A DNA stretch of 38,508 nt from a virus. The stretch lies in the IMG/VR virus record IMGVR_UViG_3300021962_000266, positions 1-38,508 of that record. One strand, written 5' to 3'. Position numbers and translations under genes: made by a program. The notes under the pieces were generated by a model that was not told the origin of the DNA, ran no database searches, and saw only the letters and a list, made by a program, of their open reading frames with translations. This document shows, one piece after another, positions 29,017 to 37,693 of this stretch (position 1 is the first letter of the stretch; every line of letters begins with the position of its first letter).

Positions 29017-29508
29017 TTAACAATAGGCACCTGAACATTTCTTTTTACCATCGTTACCAGGTTGTTTACCCTTACATACTTGGACGGCATAACCATTAGC
29101 ATATGCGGATGGGTAGACATCAAATTTTGCCTTGGCGGCGGCCTTTCCTCTTGCACACAACTTAGTTCCCGTTTTTTTCCTACCTTCCATCATAGTTCCC
29201 ATCATTTGCTCGTCATTCATATCTTCTTCACTGTCGGAACCTTTAGTTTCATTCATTAAGAAATCAAAAACTTGGTCCATGTTATTTTTTGCTTCGGCAA
29301 TATGGTCCTGAGCCCAATCATGTCCATTACTCAATATAGATTCAATTTGTTGTTGGTCCATTTCCAATAACATTTCACACTGTCTTTTCATCTGTTCTAA
29401 ATTAGAAAAGAACATATATCTTTGTGAGTTTTGGTCTCCACCTTCTTTTAGAACTCTGACAACTAAGTCTTTTAAATCAGATTCTGTCAACTTTATAATT
29501 TTTTTCAT
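29017..29508 (-). CDS. small virion-protein candidate with targeting-like N-terminus and Cys/Lys module
   Basis: A 163-residue protein starting MKKIIKLTESDLKDLVVRVL and continuing KEGG. LTE-S (after residue 9) and LKE-G (after residue 22) both fit prohead-protease sites, and the start resembles T4-type capsid-targeting peptides. The middle is helical and acidic with Met-rich parts. The C-terminal 50 residues form a basic Cys module: KLCARGKAAAKAKFDVYPSA, then YANGYAVQVCKG and KKKCSGAYC. Such small basic modules fit packaging with DNA. The start codon overlaps the preceding stop in ATGA, so translation is coupled to the structural gene upstream. Confidence 0.65.
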   Translation of the reverse strand: MKKIIKLTESDLKDLVVRVLKEGGDQNSQRYMFFSNLEQMKRQCEMLLEMDQQQIESILSNGHDWAQDHIAEAKNNMDQVFDFLMNETKGSDSEEDMNDEQMMGTMMEGRKKTGTKLCARGKAAAKAKFDVYPSAYANGYAVQVCKGKQPGNDGKKKCSGAYC

Positions 29509-31025
29509 TTCGAATTTACTATTTGGAATTTTAATTGTTTCTTATAAGTATTCTTATCTCCACTACTATTCACCTGTATATCAATAAAATATTCGTTTGG
29601 AATTTTATCTTGGGTGTCAAAAATGAAGTAATACTCGTTTGGTGTTCTGTTTATATTTGTCCAATCCTGAACTAACACTTCTGTAGTTCCTTCCATTACA
29701 TATACTCTGTATTTGGCGGATATTTTTTGTAGAGTTTCAGCCGCTGAATAAGCTCTCTTTATTACAACACCGACTTTTCTAACATCTGTGTTTAATATTT
29801 TTTCACTTTGTTTGATTCCGTAAAAATCAAAACCATAAAGTGCCGGGTCAATACTCATTGAACTAACACTTACGGTATTGACATATTGTTTAACGGCAAA
29901 TGAGTTTTGAATGTCTCCTAACGAAGCTCCATCCAAATAAACATCTTTCCATATGTCACTAAATAAACAAGGTGTATTATAACCCGTAATTGGTGGTATT
30001 GTAACCTCGTAAACACCCCTTGTTTTTAAACATGTTGTCAATCCACTTAAGAATGCGGGAACCGTACCTGTACTATCTTCAATATCTACTGTAGGATTAT
30101 AATCTAAGTTAGCAAAATCGCCAGCGTTATCATAAACATACAAATACAATTTATTGGTTTTACCTAAGGCGAAATTGTTTCTGTCGTCTTGAATTAAATC
30201 GTCATAAGTAGTTAACAAATAGGGTTCGTAAAATGTTTGTGTGTGTCTTGTAAAAAAACCAACAGAATAAGTGTCAGTTAGTCCTGTGATGTTCTCAAAT
30301 TGAGGTTTGTAGGCGATTACCCAACCAGTAACACCAGTTAAAGAACCATCCAAAATGGAATTAATCTCATTTGACATATCAAACTCAATATCTTCATTAC
30401 CAAATTCAAAATGTTGTTCATCAACAATTGTTAATGACGAATAATTCAAACCACTTAAACCAACTAAAGAATTTGTATTATCGTAAATTCCAAACTGAGA
30501 CCAAGTTTCTATTGTATTTCTTTGGTAAAAGTTTGAAGGTCTATCTGAAAAAGAATCAGTATCAAAGAATGTATTGTTAGTGAAAGAACCTAAATAAGAG
30601 TTCTGTGTTTGAGCCAAATTACTATAATCATATCCAACCCCTTCGTCCCACGTTTGAGGTGAACCAGTGTCCCCAGAAACCTTAGGAATTCTTAACAAAA
30701 CCAAATCAAATGATGTTGCTCTTTGAGAACCGGTTGAAGTGGTGGTATTTAATAACGCCTCATCAAACGAACTTGTGTTTCTCATCTTCAAAGTATGAGT
30801 CATAGATGAGAAAGAAGTACAATCTGTAGATATTTGTCCTGAAGCGATTTTTTCTTCCAATAATGTTAAGTCCAGTGAAAATATGAACCTACTATAACTG
30901 TATGGGGCAAATGAATTTTGGTTTGAACCAAAGTATAACTCCATAACAGGATTTCTACCTGTATTGGCATAACTATTTTCAATAATGGTATTGTTTCTGT
31001 TGAAATATGAATTTAAAATTGACAT
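29505..31025 (-). CDS. large beta-rich structural protein, DNRLRE-like N-terminus
   Basis: A 506-residue protein rich in Ser, Thr, Asn and Tyr, typical of beta-structured virion surface proteins. Residues 1-60 (NTIIENSYANTGRNPVMELY then YSYSRFIFSLDLTLLEEKI) resemble the start of DNRLRE/CBM96-like beta domains found in adhesins. Other Ig-like or jelly-roll segments follow, ending KYRVYVMEGTTEVLVQDWTN and QLKFQIVNSK. It has its own late-type promoter 5 nt before the ATG and is followed by the Cys/Lys gene through an ATGA overlap. It may be a head decoration, neck or tail-surface protein; no T4 counterpart can be named. Confidence 0.6.
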   Translation of the reverse strand: MSILNSYFNRNNTIIENSYANTGRNPVMELYFGSNQNSFAPYSYSRFIFSLDLTLLEEKIASGQISTDCTSFSSMTHTLKMRNTSSFDEALLNTTTSTGSQRATSFDLVLLRIPKVSGDTGSPQTWDEGVGYDYSNLAQTQNSYLGSFTNNTFFDTDSFSDRPSNFYQRNTIETWSQFGIYDNTNSLVGLSGLNYSSLTIVDEQHFEFGNEDIEFDMSNEINSILDGSLTGVTGWVIAYKPQFENITGLTDTYSVGFFTRHTQTFYEPYLLTTYDDLIQDDRNNFALGKTNKLYLYVYDNAGDFANLDYNPTVDIEDSTGTVPAFLSGLTTCLKTRGVYEVTIPPITGYNTPCLFSDIWKDVYLDGASLGDIQNSFAVKQYVNTVSVSSMSIDPALYGFDFYGIKQSEKILNTDVRKVGVVIKRAYSAAETLQKISAKYRVYVMEGTTEVLVQDWTNINRTPNEYYFIFDTQDKIPNEYFIDIQVNSSGDKNTYKKQLKFQIVNSK

Positions 31026-31030
31026 CTATT

Positions 31031-31037
31031 ATAAATA
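31031..31037 (-). promoter_or_regulatory. late-type TATTTAT element
   Basis: On the minus strand GATATTTATAATAG lies before the ATG at 31025; the element ends 5 nt from the start. Confidence 0.65.
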
Positions 31038-32561
31038 TCAATTTAAACGAATATTTTGATTCAATACTTTTTCTGCCGCATTATTTAATTCTTGTAATAA
31101 CTGTGCAGTGGATGTTCCGTCAGTTCCAACAGGAACCGGTGCAAGTCCATGATATGAATGAACGTGTGAAATTAAGAACTTCACAATTATGTTTAGTAAT
31201 TCAAGTAATTCTTCTCCCCTAACCAAAGAACTTGTTTGTGGTAATACCGTATTAATAACTTGGTCTTGGGTTAAACCATATATGGTATTTTCAATATCCA
31301 AACTTTTGGCTAAATGAGATAATAACAATATTTTATCTGCCCCCATAATATTATAGGTGGTTGGATTTGGGTCAACCTCTGTTGGTGTAACCTCAGAAAA
31401 TATTGTTTTAGTTGGTTTTCCTGTGGTATTTTCATTTAAGACAATACCAAAACCATTGTCTTGTTTAGATGGGTCTTCATAGTTAGCATCTAAAAATTGA
31501 ACATTATTATAAAACCTATCGAAGTTATTTTGTGATGTGGTACCTGTTGATGAGTTGATGGTGGTAATATTTGGTTTAAAAATAAATGGAAATCTGTCCC
31601 CTAATATTGGTCCACTTTCATCTGTTTGGGCTATCGTTAAATTATCAAACGCTACGTCAGATATCACCGTATTAATTATTTCTAACGCCTCATCAAAATT
31701 TACGTTTTTAAATTGTTGGGTAAAAACTATTTGAGATAACGCACTCAAATCTGAATTGTATTTAATTGTTTCTGTCGTGGTATCTCTTGACAGTGGAAGT
31801 CTGTATACATTTACAGAACCTGTGAATCTACCAAATAAATTATCTAAATTTTGTATATCCCATTCTACCAAAAATTTAACAAATAGTTCATCTGATTGGA
31901 GTCTAAAGGTTTTTTGTGTATCGGTTTTTCTCAGTGTTTCTTTATAATTTGATAATTGAATAAATGCTCTTCTTGTATACCCAATTGGATATTCGTTAAC
32001 ATCTAATTTTTGTGTCTTACCTGCTCTAAGTAAAAGTTCTTCTTCTTTAACAATAATGTCGGCAGAACCCCTACCTAAAATTCCATAGTCTTCAGGGTTT
32101 GGAAAAACACCTGCGGATTGTGGATTGTTATACTTACCAAACTTATCCCTCAAAGCCAAAGACCCTTTAATCTGAGCACCTTGACCTGTTTGTTGTTTCA
32201 TTGATTGGTAATTCTCAAACGGAATCGCCATCGGGGATGAAAACAATGATGGTATATAATAAGAATCCTGCCAAGGATAAAGTGGGTTTTGATAAAGTAA
32301 GTTTACTCTTTCGTTTTCCAAGATTGGTAAACTTACAAATATGGGTAACAAAGGTTTTACAACAAACGGGTCTATCGGACCATTGTTTGGGTCCGTATTC
32401 CATTTTGATTTTTCTGTTACATTATATGCTTGGGTAACAGCTAATATTGATTTGTCTTCAGGTTCTACGCGAAGTCTACCTAAATTCATTGGGTCTTGGG
32501 CATCAATAATTAACCCTGAATAGAGTATTCTTTGGCTGCTCTTAGTTACATCATTAGCCAT
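31038..32561 (-). CDS. baseplate hub/spike-like protein with OB-fold N-terminus (gp5-like)
   Basis: A 507-residue protein. The N-terminus RILYSGLIIDAQDPMNLGRL followed by RVEPED resembles the OB-fold of T4 gp5 and related spikes (G-x-V-x-D-x-x-DP-x-x-x-GR-V-x-V). The same fold is completed by ENERVNLLYQNP and WQDSYYIPS. No lysozyme catalytic domain is visible in the central part, which instead has NTVISDVAFDNLT-type segments. A His-rich C-terminal motif (FLISHVHSYHGLAPVPVG) is typical of phage baseplate proteins and could bind metal. It overlaps the gene upstream by 8 nt. Assignment to the baseplate is fairly firm, the exact T4 equivalent less so. Confidence 0.7.
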   Translation of the reverse strand: MANDVTKSSQRILYSGLIIDAQDPMNLGRLRVEPEDKSILAVTQAYNVTEKSKWNTDPNNGPIDPFVVKPLLPIFVSLPILENERVNLLYQNPLYPWQDSYYIPSLFSSPMAIPFENYQSMKQQTGQGAQIKGSLALRDKFGKYNNPQSAGVFPNPEDYGILGRGSADIIVKEEELLLRAGKTQKLDVNEYPIGYTRRAFIQLSNYKETLRKTDTQKTFRLQSDELFVKFLVEWDIQNLDNLFGRFTGSVNVYRLPLSRDTTTETIKYNSDLSALSQIVFTQQFKNVNFDEALEIINTVISDVAFDNLTIAQTDESGPILGDRFPFIFKPNITTINSSTGTTSQNNFDRFYNNVQFLDANYEDPSKQDNGFGIVLNENTTGKPTKTIFSEVTPTEVDPNPTTYNIMGADKILLLSHLAKSLDIENTIYGLTQDQVINTVLPQTSSLVRGEELLELLNIIVKFLISHVHSYHGLAPVPVGTDGTSTAQLLQELNNAAEKVLNQNIRLN

Positions 32562-32772
32562 TAGTTCTTCTCTTATATTCGTTATGTACTAAATCGTACA
32601 TTTTTTCAATGTTGTCTAAATGTTTGGTAAGGTCAATAATTAAATCTTTTGTTTCATCGAAATCATCTCTTAAAAAATCCATAACTTTCGTTAAATCTGA
32701 GTTTGATTTTGAGTCAATATTTTGAATAATTTCACCAACCTGGTCAATATTTATTTTACCTAAGTCTATCAT
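32554..32772 (-). CDS. small coiled-coil protein of the baseplate operon
   Basis: A 72-residue, almost entirely helical, acidic protein (MIDLGKINIDQVGEIIQNID ... KMYDLVHNEYKRRTNG). It overlaps both neighbours: ATGA with the gene upstream and 8 nt with the gp5-like gene downstream, which supports a real, coupled gene. It may be a baseplate assembly factor or chaperone. No family recognised. Confidence 0.65.
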   Translation of the reverse strand: MIDLGKINIDQVGEIIQNIDSKSNSDLTKVMDFLRDDFDETKDLIIDLTKHLDNIEKMYDLVHNEYKRRTNG

Positions 32773-34688
32773 AAAACAAGTCCTGATTTTGTTACAAAAC
32801 CGACAGTTGTTATTTGAGCAATATCCGCTGCGGTTATTATTTGTTTAGTTACACCATTAGCATCTCTTTCTCTTTCAACACCAAGTATTTCGGCGTATTT
32901 TGCTAATAATCCAATATTTGGTGACCCGTCGGGCATTGGTCCCGTAGGTATACCAATTTTTTGGTATTCTTCTAACACACTGATGTACGCCCTTACCTCG
33001 TCAAATCCCGCTCTAAATTCGGCTAAAACTAATAATGGTGCTGGTATGTTTATTGGTGAAGTTTTTAATGCTAATTGAATTGCGTTTAAAATGGAATCAA
33101 TTAGGTTTTTACATTTTCGATAATCGTCAACAAAATTTGCGATAATAGATGCCGTGGTGATTAACTGTTCGATTACTCTGTAAACTTTTTGTAGTTTATT
33201 ACCCAAAATATCTTTTGTAATTGATTTTAATAATTTTTTTAAGTCCCCAATTATTAAATCATACATCACTTTAACAAATAAAGCACCTATTCTTGACATT
33301 ACATTTATGACCAATTTTTTGAATTTTTTTGCAAAATCTTTTAATGAGTTAATGTTGTCCGCCAAGTTTTGTCCTAAAGCTTTCATCATAACAAATAGTG
33401 GTAAAAGAACTTTGGGTGACAATAAACTTTTCATTATTGCCTTAGGTACTTCCTTAACAACACTGGTGTTTATTGTTATTTTTAAACTTTCTAATTTTGG
33501 CCAATATGGACTGTTAGGAATATCATCAAAAATTCCATTAACTAATTTATCTAAATTATCGGCAGGAAGACCATCTTGAATTTTTTTCAAATTATTAAAC
33601 AGTCCTTGTTTATTTACAGGTAATTTTACATTAGTACAGTCTTGGAATTCTACAACCCCTTGTCTTGCATTGTTTTCTACTTGGTCAATGTTTCTCAAAT
33701 CAATATCGTTCATTTCAAAAAACGATTCATCAACACCATCCAATTCAGGAACTTTAGAAGTTCCCGCAACATCAATTTCTTGTCTATCATCAAAACATAA
33801 ACCCAAAATTCTTTTTAGAATAATCATAAAAGTTTCTTCGTCTTGTATTTGACCAATTCCTTTGTTTGATAAACTATAATCTATTGTTAAAATATTATTT
33901 AGAACTGAGGTCCAAAGTGCTCTCATGTCTAAAACTTTGATTGTTTGGTAATAATCAGAAATAAAATCGGTAACTAAATTATCACCGCCAACTCTATTTT
34001 TTAAACTAACTCGATATACTTCAGTTGTTGGTATGTATTCAATGTCAAATAAATCTTGACCTGAATATCCCTTATAAAAAGTTCCATGAGTTGTAGAATA
34101 AGGAACTCCTTGAATAATTAAATCAAATAAGTTTCTATTCATTGAAAATGGTGACGATTGTACAACAACTGGTTCAGTTTCATAGTGTACAGTACCTGGT
34201 ACCGATTCGGGACTATCATAAAGTATTTTATATAAATCAATAGACGCTATAGGAATATCTACAACCTGAGGAGCGACATATTTTAATTGTTGGTCACAAC
34301 CTAACAATTTTTTTACCTCTTCCACAAATATGGTCTCAACTTGTGATTGTACTCGGTTTACCGCTTCAACATATTTGCTTCTGAGAAATTTAGTTGTTTC
34401 TAAACTTGTTCCACCACTAATATTTCCTGTACCCGATTGTAACTTTAATAAATCAAAAAGTTTGTCTGTTTGATTTTTAATTTCACGCTCAAATCGTTTT
34501 TTACCTGTTTGTTTTTGTAATTGGCTAAGTTGTGTTACAGTTTTGTTCTTAGCTTCTTGGAATTCTCCTTCAGCCCCATCTGCAAGTTTTTTTGATGCAA
34601 GATAATCTTCCCTTACTTTGTTATAAGTTGTTGTGGCTTTTATTTTTTCCTCAACCTGTTTATATGTTTCATTTAAATCAACCGGCAT
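32769..34688 (-). CDS. large baseplate or tail structural protein
   Basis: A 639-residue protein. The N-terminal 130 residues are coiled coil (YNKVREDYLASKKLADGAEG, KTVTQLSQLQKQTGKKRFER). The middle is mixed. Residues about 430-560 form long amphipathic or hydrophobic helices (KVLLPLFVMMKALGQNLADN, FVKVMYDLIIGDLKKLLKSI), which might insert into a membrane or form an internal tail bundle. The C-terminus has LVLAEFRAGFDEVRAYISVL and IGIPTGPMPDGSPNIG, a motif of T4-like marine phage structural proteins as far as I recall. It is co-transcribed with the baseplate genes. The exact role is unclear. Confidence 0.6.
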   Translation of the reverse strand: MPVDLNETYKQVEEKIKATTTYNKVREDYLASKKLADGAEGEFQEAKNKTVTQLSQLQKQTGKKRFEREIKNQTDKLFDLLKLQSGTGNISGGTSLETTKFLRSKYVEAVNRVQSQVETIFVEEVKKLLGCDQQLKYVAPQVVDIPIASIDLYKILYDSPESVPGTVHYETEPVVVQSSPFSMNRNLFDLIIQGVPYSTTHGTFYKGYSGQDLFDIEYIPTTEVYRVSLKNRVGGDNLVTDFISDYYQTIKVLDMRALWTSVLNNILTIDYSLSNKGIGQIQDEETFMIILKRILGLCFDDRQEIDVAGTSKVPELDGVDESFFEMNDIDLRNIDQVENNARQGVVEFQDCTNVKLPVNKQGLFNNLKKIQDGLPADNLDKLVNGIFDDIPNSPYWPKLESLKITINTSVVKEVPKAIMKSLLSPKVLLPLFVMMKALGQNLADNINSLKDFAKKFKKLVINVMSRIGALFVKVMYDLIIGDLKKLLKSITKDILGNKLQKVYRVIEQLITTASIIANFVDDYRKCKNLIDSILNAIQLALKTSPINIPAPLLVLAEFRAGFDEVRAYISVLEEYQKIGIPTGPMPDGSPNIGLLAKYAEILGVERERDANGVTKQIITAADIAQITTVGFVTKSGLVL

Positions 34689-35056
34689 TATTTCATTTTA
34701 AATGATTGTTGGTTAATTGATTCAATGTCTTTCTGAAGAAGTGCTTGCAACATTTCTTCATCATTTTCATTAAATGAAAGGTCATCTTCTTGTTTAGATG
34801 ATTTTTCCCAAATTGTGGTTTGTAATTTCGCTAAAGTTAATTTTTTCTCAACAACGTCATTGATAATTTTCTGTTGTTTTTCTAACACCGGCCCAATAAG
34901 TGTCATATCTTCAGGGTCTTTTAAAAATGCTAACATTTTGTTTTGTACTCTGAGTGCGGTGTTTCTTTGTTCCACTAACTCATTGTATACTTCCTGTAAA
35001 AGTGATAAAATTGAACTTTTAGAGGTATCTATTTCTTTTTTTTTCGGTCTAGGCAT
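34688..35056 (-). CDS. small coiled-coil protein upstream of the baseplate genes
   Basis: A 122-residue protein starting MPRPKKKEIDTSKSSILSLL, with a basic N-terminus followed by an extended helix (YNELVEQRNTALRVQNKMLA, VLEKQQKIINDVVEKKLTLA) and an acidic C-terminal third. Its stop overlaps the next start by 1 nt (TAATG), showing coupling to the 639-residue structural protein. A late-type element ends 4 nt before its ATG. It could be an assembly chaperone or a small tail protein; a terminase small subunit is possible but there is no real support. Confidence 0.6.
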   Translation of the reverse strand: MPRPKKKEIDTSKSSILSLLQEVYNELVEQRNTALRVQNKMLAFLKDPEDMTLIGPVLEKQQKIINDVVEKKLTLAKLQTTIWEKSSKQEDDLSFNENDEEMLQALLQKDIESINQQSFKMK

Positions 35057-35060
35057 AACT

Positions 35061-35067
35061 ATAAATA
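35061..35067 (-). promoter_or_regulatory. late-type TATTTAT element
   Basis: On the minus strand ATATTTATAGTT precedes the ATG at 35056 with 4 nt between element and start. It opens the late baseplate operon just after the sigma-factor gene. Confidence 0.65.
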
Positions 35068-35083
35068 TTTTTTTATTGTTTTT

Positions 35084-35827
35084 TTATTCCAAAAGACCAT
35101 TAAGTACTACATAATAAAGTTTTTTATATTTTTTAATTGCACTTCTAATTTCCTTTGTTGACAAATTAGTCATCTCTCTTAACGATAATAATATGACATT
35201 TTTGTTAAACTTATTATTTTCATTTCCCAAAAAAATTTCTTTGTAATTTTCAAATAGTTCTTGTAAAGCCAAACCTAATTTTTTTTCGTTATCACTCAAA
35301 TCGTCCCCATCAATCATTGATTTTAACTCTTCCAAAAATTCAGATATTATGTCTTGGGCATCAACGATTTCGTACTCCAAATAATAAACCATGTCGGGTC
35401 TATTTTCTAAATTGGAAGATATATCTTCGTAGGAAACTTTACGATTCATATCTTTTTGGTCTTTAATTATTTGACCCATTAAATAATTTTTACAGATTGT
35501 TCCAAAATAAGAATAAGCCTTCTTTTCTTTAGCTGGCTTAAACTTATCTATTTTCGTCATTAAAAAAGAATGAGTATCAGTATGGATTTCTTTAAAATCC
35601 ATATCTTTTCTGTAAAGTTTGTATCGTCTAATAATCGAGGAAATCATCTTATCCAACGGACCTCTTAGGTATTGGTTATAGATTTCGTTCTTTTCGTTAA
35701 ATGTTGTTGCTGTCAAATACATTCTAACAGCCATTTCTTCTTCTACATCAAAGTAGTTTTGATTTGTGACTTTACGTCCCCTTTTTCTTGAAAGAACTGT
35801 TGTTGTGGTTGTTTCATATACCGACAT
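35084..35827 (-). CDS. late sigma factor, T4 gp55-like
   Basis: A 247-residue protein with a sigma region 2 segment at about 83-121: TDTHSFLMTKIDKFKPAKEK followed by KAYSYFGTICKNYLMGQIIK. The F-x-P-x-K-x-x-x-A-Y-x-Y-F-x-x-I pattern is that of sigma-70 proteins and gp55, where it binds the beta-prime coiled coil and the promoter. A possible small HTH lies near the C-terminus (REMTNLSTKEIRSAIKKYKK). It ends in a hydrophobic tail (YYVVLNGLLE) that may bind a clamp as in T4. It very likely directs RNA polymerase to the TATTTAT elements in this window. Its start overlaps the glycosyltransferase stop by 1 nt. Confidence 0.8.
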   Translation of the reverse strand: MSVYETTTTTVLSRKRGRKVTNQNYFDVEEEMAVRMYLTATTFNEKNEIYNQYLRGPLDKMISSIIRRYKLYRKDMDFKEIHTDTHSFLMTKIDKFKPAKEKKAYSYFGTICKNYLMGQIIKDQKDMNRKVSYEDISSNLENRPDMVYYLEYEIVDAQDIISEFLEELKSMIDGDDLSDNEKKLGLALQELFENYKEIFLGNENNKFNKNVILLSLREMTNLSTKEIRSAIKKYKKLYYVVLNGLLE

Positions 35828-36630
35828 TAATCCATTTGAACTTCATACTTTATTTCACGGTCCTCAACAAAATAATATTCTTTCTTGGCGGTTTCAATCC
35901 AAAATCTTACTTCATTTTCACTCATGACGTGGTTTCCATTTTTGTAATTCCAAAATATTCCACCCTCTCTCATATTCAAGTGTTTGTACCCAAATTTTGG
36001 GATAGTCATAATCCTTAATGAATGGTATGTCATTCTTAAAAAGAATTCATAACCAAAAGTTAATTTCATTGTTGGTTTAAATTTACCTAGCTCAACAAAC
36101 TTATCTTTTTTCATAACCATACCGGCAATTTGAAAATTCTGATACGAATGCAGTATTTCGTTATCTAATATACCTATTTCAGTGGTAAAACTAGATGCAA
36201 AAGTTGCTTCATTAGTAAAACCGGCAAAAGAACCTTTTGTGTCGATGTCAATAACTATTGGTAGAAAAATATCAACATCATTGTAATGACCCATATATTT
36301 TTCAACATTATCAAACCAAATAGGTGAATATTCATCATCAAACTCTAAAATTGAAAACCATTCTGAATTACAATTTTCAACTCCATAATTTACTTGAGAA
36401 CAAAAATTTGGTTCTCCGTTATATTCTAATAAATTTACTGTTACACCTGAAAAATCAAAAGTGTTTAGTTTTTTCACCAAATTTTCTTCAGCGGTATGAA
36501 CGATTACTAATTCTTTAATTTGTCTTTTCTGATTCAAAACAGAAGAAACTGCATTTTGGAAAAATTCGTCAAAGTTTTTTGCCAACGCAGATTTAATGGG
36601 TAATATTACTGATATATCAAAAGTTTTCAT
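35827..36630 (-). CDS. family 2-type glycosyltransferase
   Basis: A 267-residue GT-A-fold enzyme. The N-terminus ISVILPIKSALAKNFDEFFQ and AVSSVLNQKRQIKELVIV is the usual GT2 nucleotide-sugar binding start, followed by the metal-binding acidic motif SILEFDDEYSP (about 94-104). Later FGYEFFLRMTYH matches the acceptor-side region. It transfers a sugar, possibly to phage DNA, a virion protein or host glycan. It lies in an operon with a second glycosyltransferase (3 nt apart) and the sigma factor (1-nt overlap). No signal or membrane segment, so it is cytoplasmic. Confidence 0.85.
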   Translation of the reverse strand: MKTFDISVILPIKSALAKNFDEFFQNAVSSVLNQKRQIKELVIVHTAEENLVKKLNTFDFSGVTVNLLEYNGEPNFCSQVNYGVENCNSEWFSILEFDDEYSPIWFDNVEKYMGHYNDVDIFLPIVIDIDTKGSFAGFTNEATFASSFTTEIGILDNEILHSYQNFQIAGMVMKKDKFVELGKFKPTMKLTFGYEFFLRMTYHSLRIMTIPKFGYKHLNMREGGIFWNYKNGNHVMSENEVRFWIETAKKEYYFVEDREIKYEVQMD

Positions 36631-36633
36631 ATT

Positions 36634-37692
36634 TTAATTTGTTTCTTTTAGTCTATTTAATTGTTCTTCAAAATTGTTGATTCTTACTTCAAAAATATCG
36701 TTAATCAAAGTTTTTACTTTGTTATCAAAATTTTCTCTATTTGAAAATTCTTGTGTTGATTCTTTACCGGACTCAATCAATTTAGGTGTTATGTTATCTT
36801 CTAACCAATTTAAAACAAAATCGGCAATAATGTCTGTTAAATTCATTGGGTTTTCAATCCAAATACCGTTTTCTTCAGTCATCCATTCGTGTTTCAAAAA
36901 AGGTGTTAAACCTATTACAGGAACACCAACTTTCATACTTTCTAAAGGAAACGAACCCCAACTACTTGTAGGGTCAATCCATACGGACAAGAAAGATTCT
37001 TTAATTGATTGTGCAAAATCTTTTTCAGAAACACCTCTCAAATCTCTAAAAGTAATCCAACGATATTGTGGGAATCTCAAATAAAATTCTTTAATCAAAT
37101 TAATACCATCTCTTTGTTCACGAGTATGTACTGAAATAATTGGTTTTGGTGGTAAAACTTGTTCTGTAAATGTTTCAGAAATTAATGGTTCAATTATGTC
37201 AAAAGAAACATTTCTCATGGTTTTCATAACCTTAGTTTTCATAACTTCTGAAGTTGTGATACATTTTAAAAATCCAAAGTCAGACCATGATGCACCAGGT
37301 TGTAATGTTTCCAAGATGTAATCATATCCTTGTGCGATTACAATTTTAGCACAAGGTAAGTTTTTAATCTGTTCCATTACAAATCCAAAAATTTCTGGTA
37401 AGAAAAATAAATCTTCAGGAGCAATTGCCAATGTACCACCTTCAATTGGTTGATGTGGAATTTGACTATATTCACCTGACAACCAAGTATCAATTGGAGT
37501 GAAGTCAGATTTTTCGGTCAACATTATTACGTTATATTTGTCTTTGTAAAGAGCTAGTGCGAAATCGTAAATGTATCTTATTGATGCCTTGGCATTACCT
37601 TTTGTTTCTTGAACAAAAAAGTAAATTCTGGCGTTTTTATTTTTAATCTGTTCAATAGATTTTTCTAATTTTAAAACTAATTCGTTTTCCAT
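36634..37692 (-). CDS. GT-B glycosyltransferase (group 1/GT4-like)
   Basis: A 352-residue protein. The C-terminal half carries the group 1 pattern: PIISVHTREQRDGINLIKEF, then YRWITFRDL, then WIDPTSSWGSFPLESMKVGV and PVIGL, where the Glu in the SFPLESM segment would bind the donor nucleotide sugar. The N-terminal half (NARIYFFVQETKGNAKASIR) is the first Rossmann-like domain. It is next to a GT2 enzyme and likely works with it on the same glycan. The target cannot be read from sequence. Confidence 0.8.
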   Translation of the reverse strand: MENELVLKLEKSIEQIKNKNARIYFFVQETKGNAKASIRYIYDFALALYKDKYNVIMLTEKSDFTPIDTWLSGEYSQIPHQPIEGGTLAIAPEDLFFLPEIFGFVMEQIKNLPCAKIVIAQGYDYILETLQPGASWSDFGFLKCITTSEVMKTKVMKTMRNVSFDIIEPLISETFTEQVLPPKPIISVHTREQRDGINLIKEFYLRFPQYRWITFRDLRGVSEKDFAQSIKESFLSVWIDPTSSWGSFPLESMKVGVPVIGLTPFLKHEWMTEENGIWIENPMNLTDIIADFVLNWLEDNITPKLIESGKESTQEFSNRENFDNKVKTLINDIFEVRINNFEEQLNRLKETN

Positions 37693-37693
37693 A

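Noticed and set aside
34688-35056. Terminase small subunit
   Set aside because: Only small size and coiled-coil character support it; it is coupled to baseplate genes and far from the large subunit.
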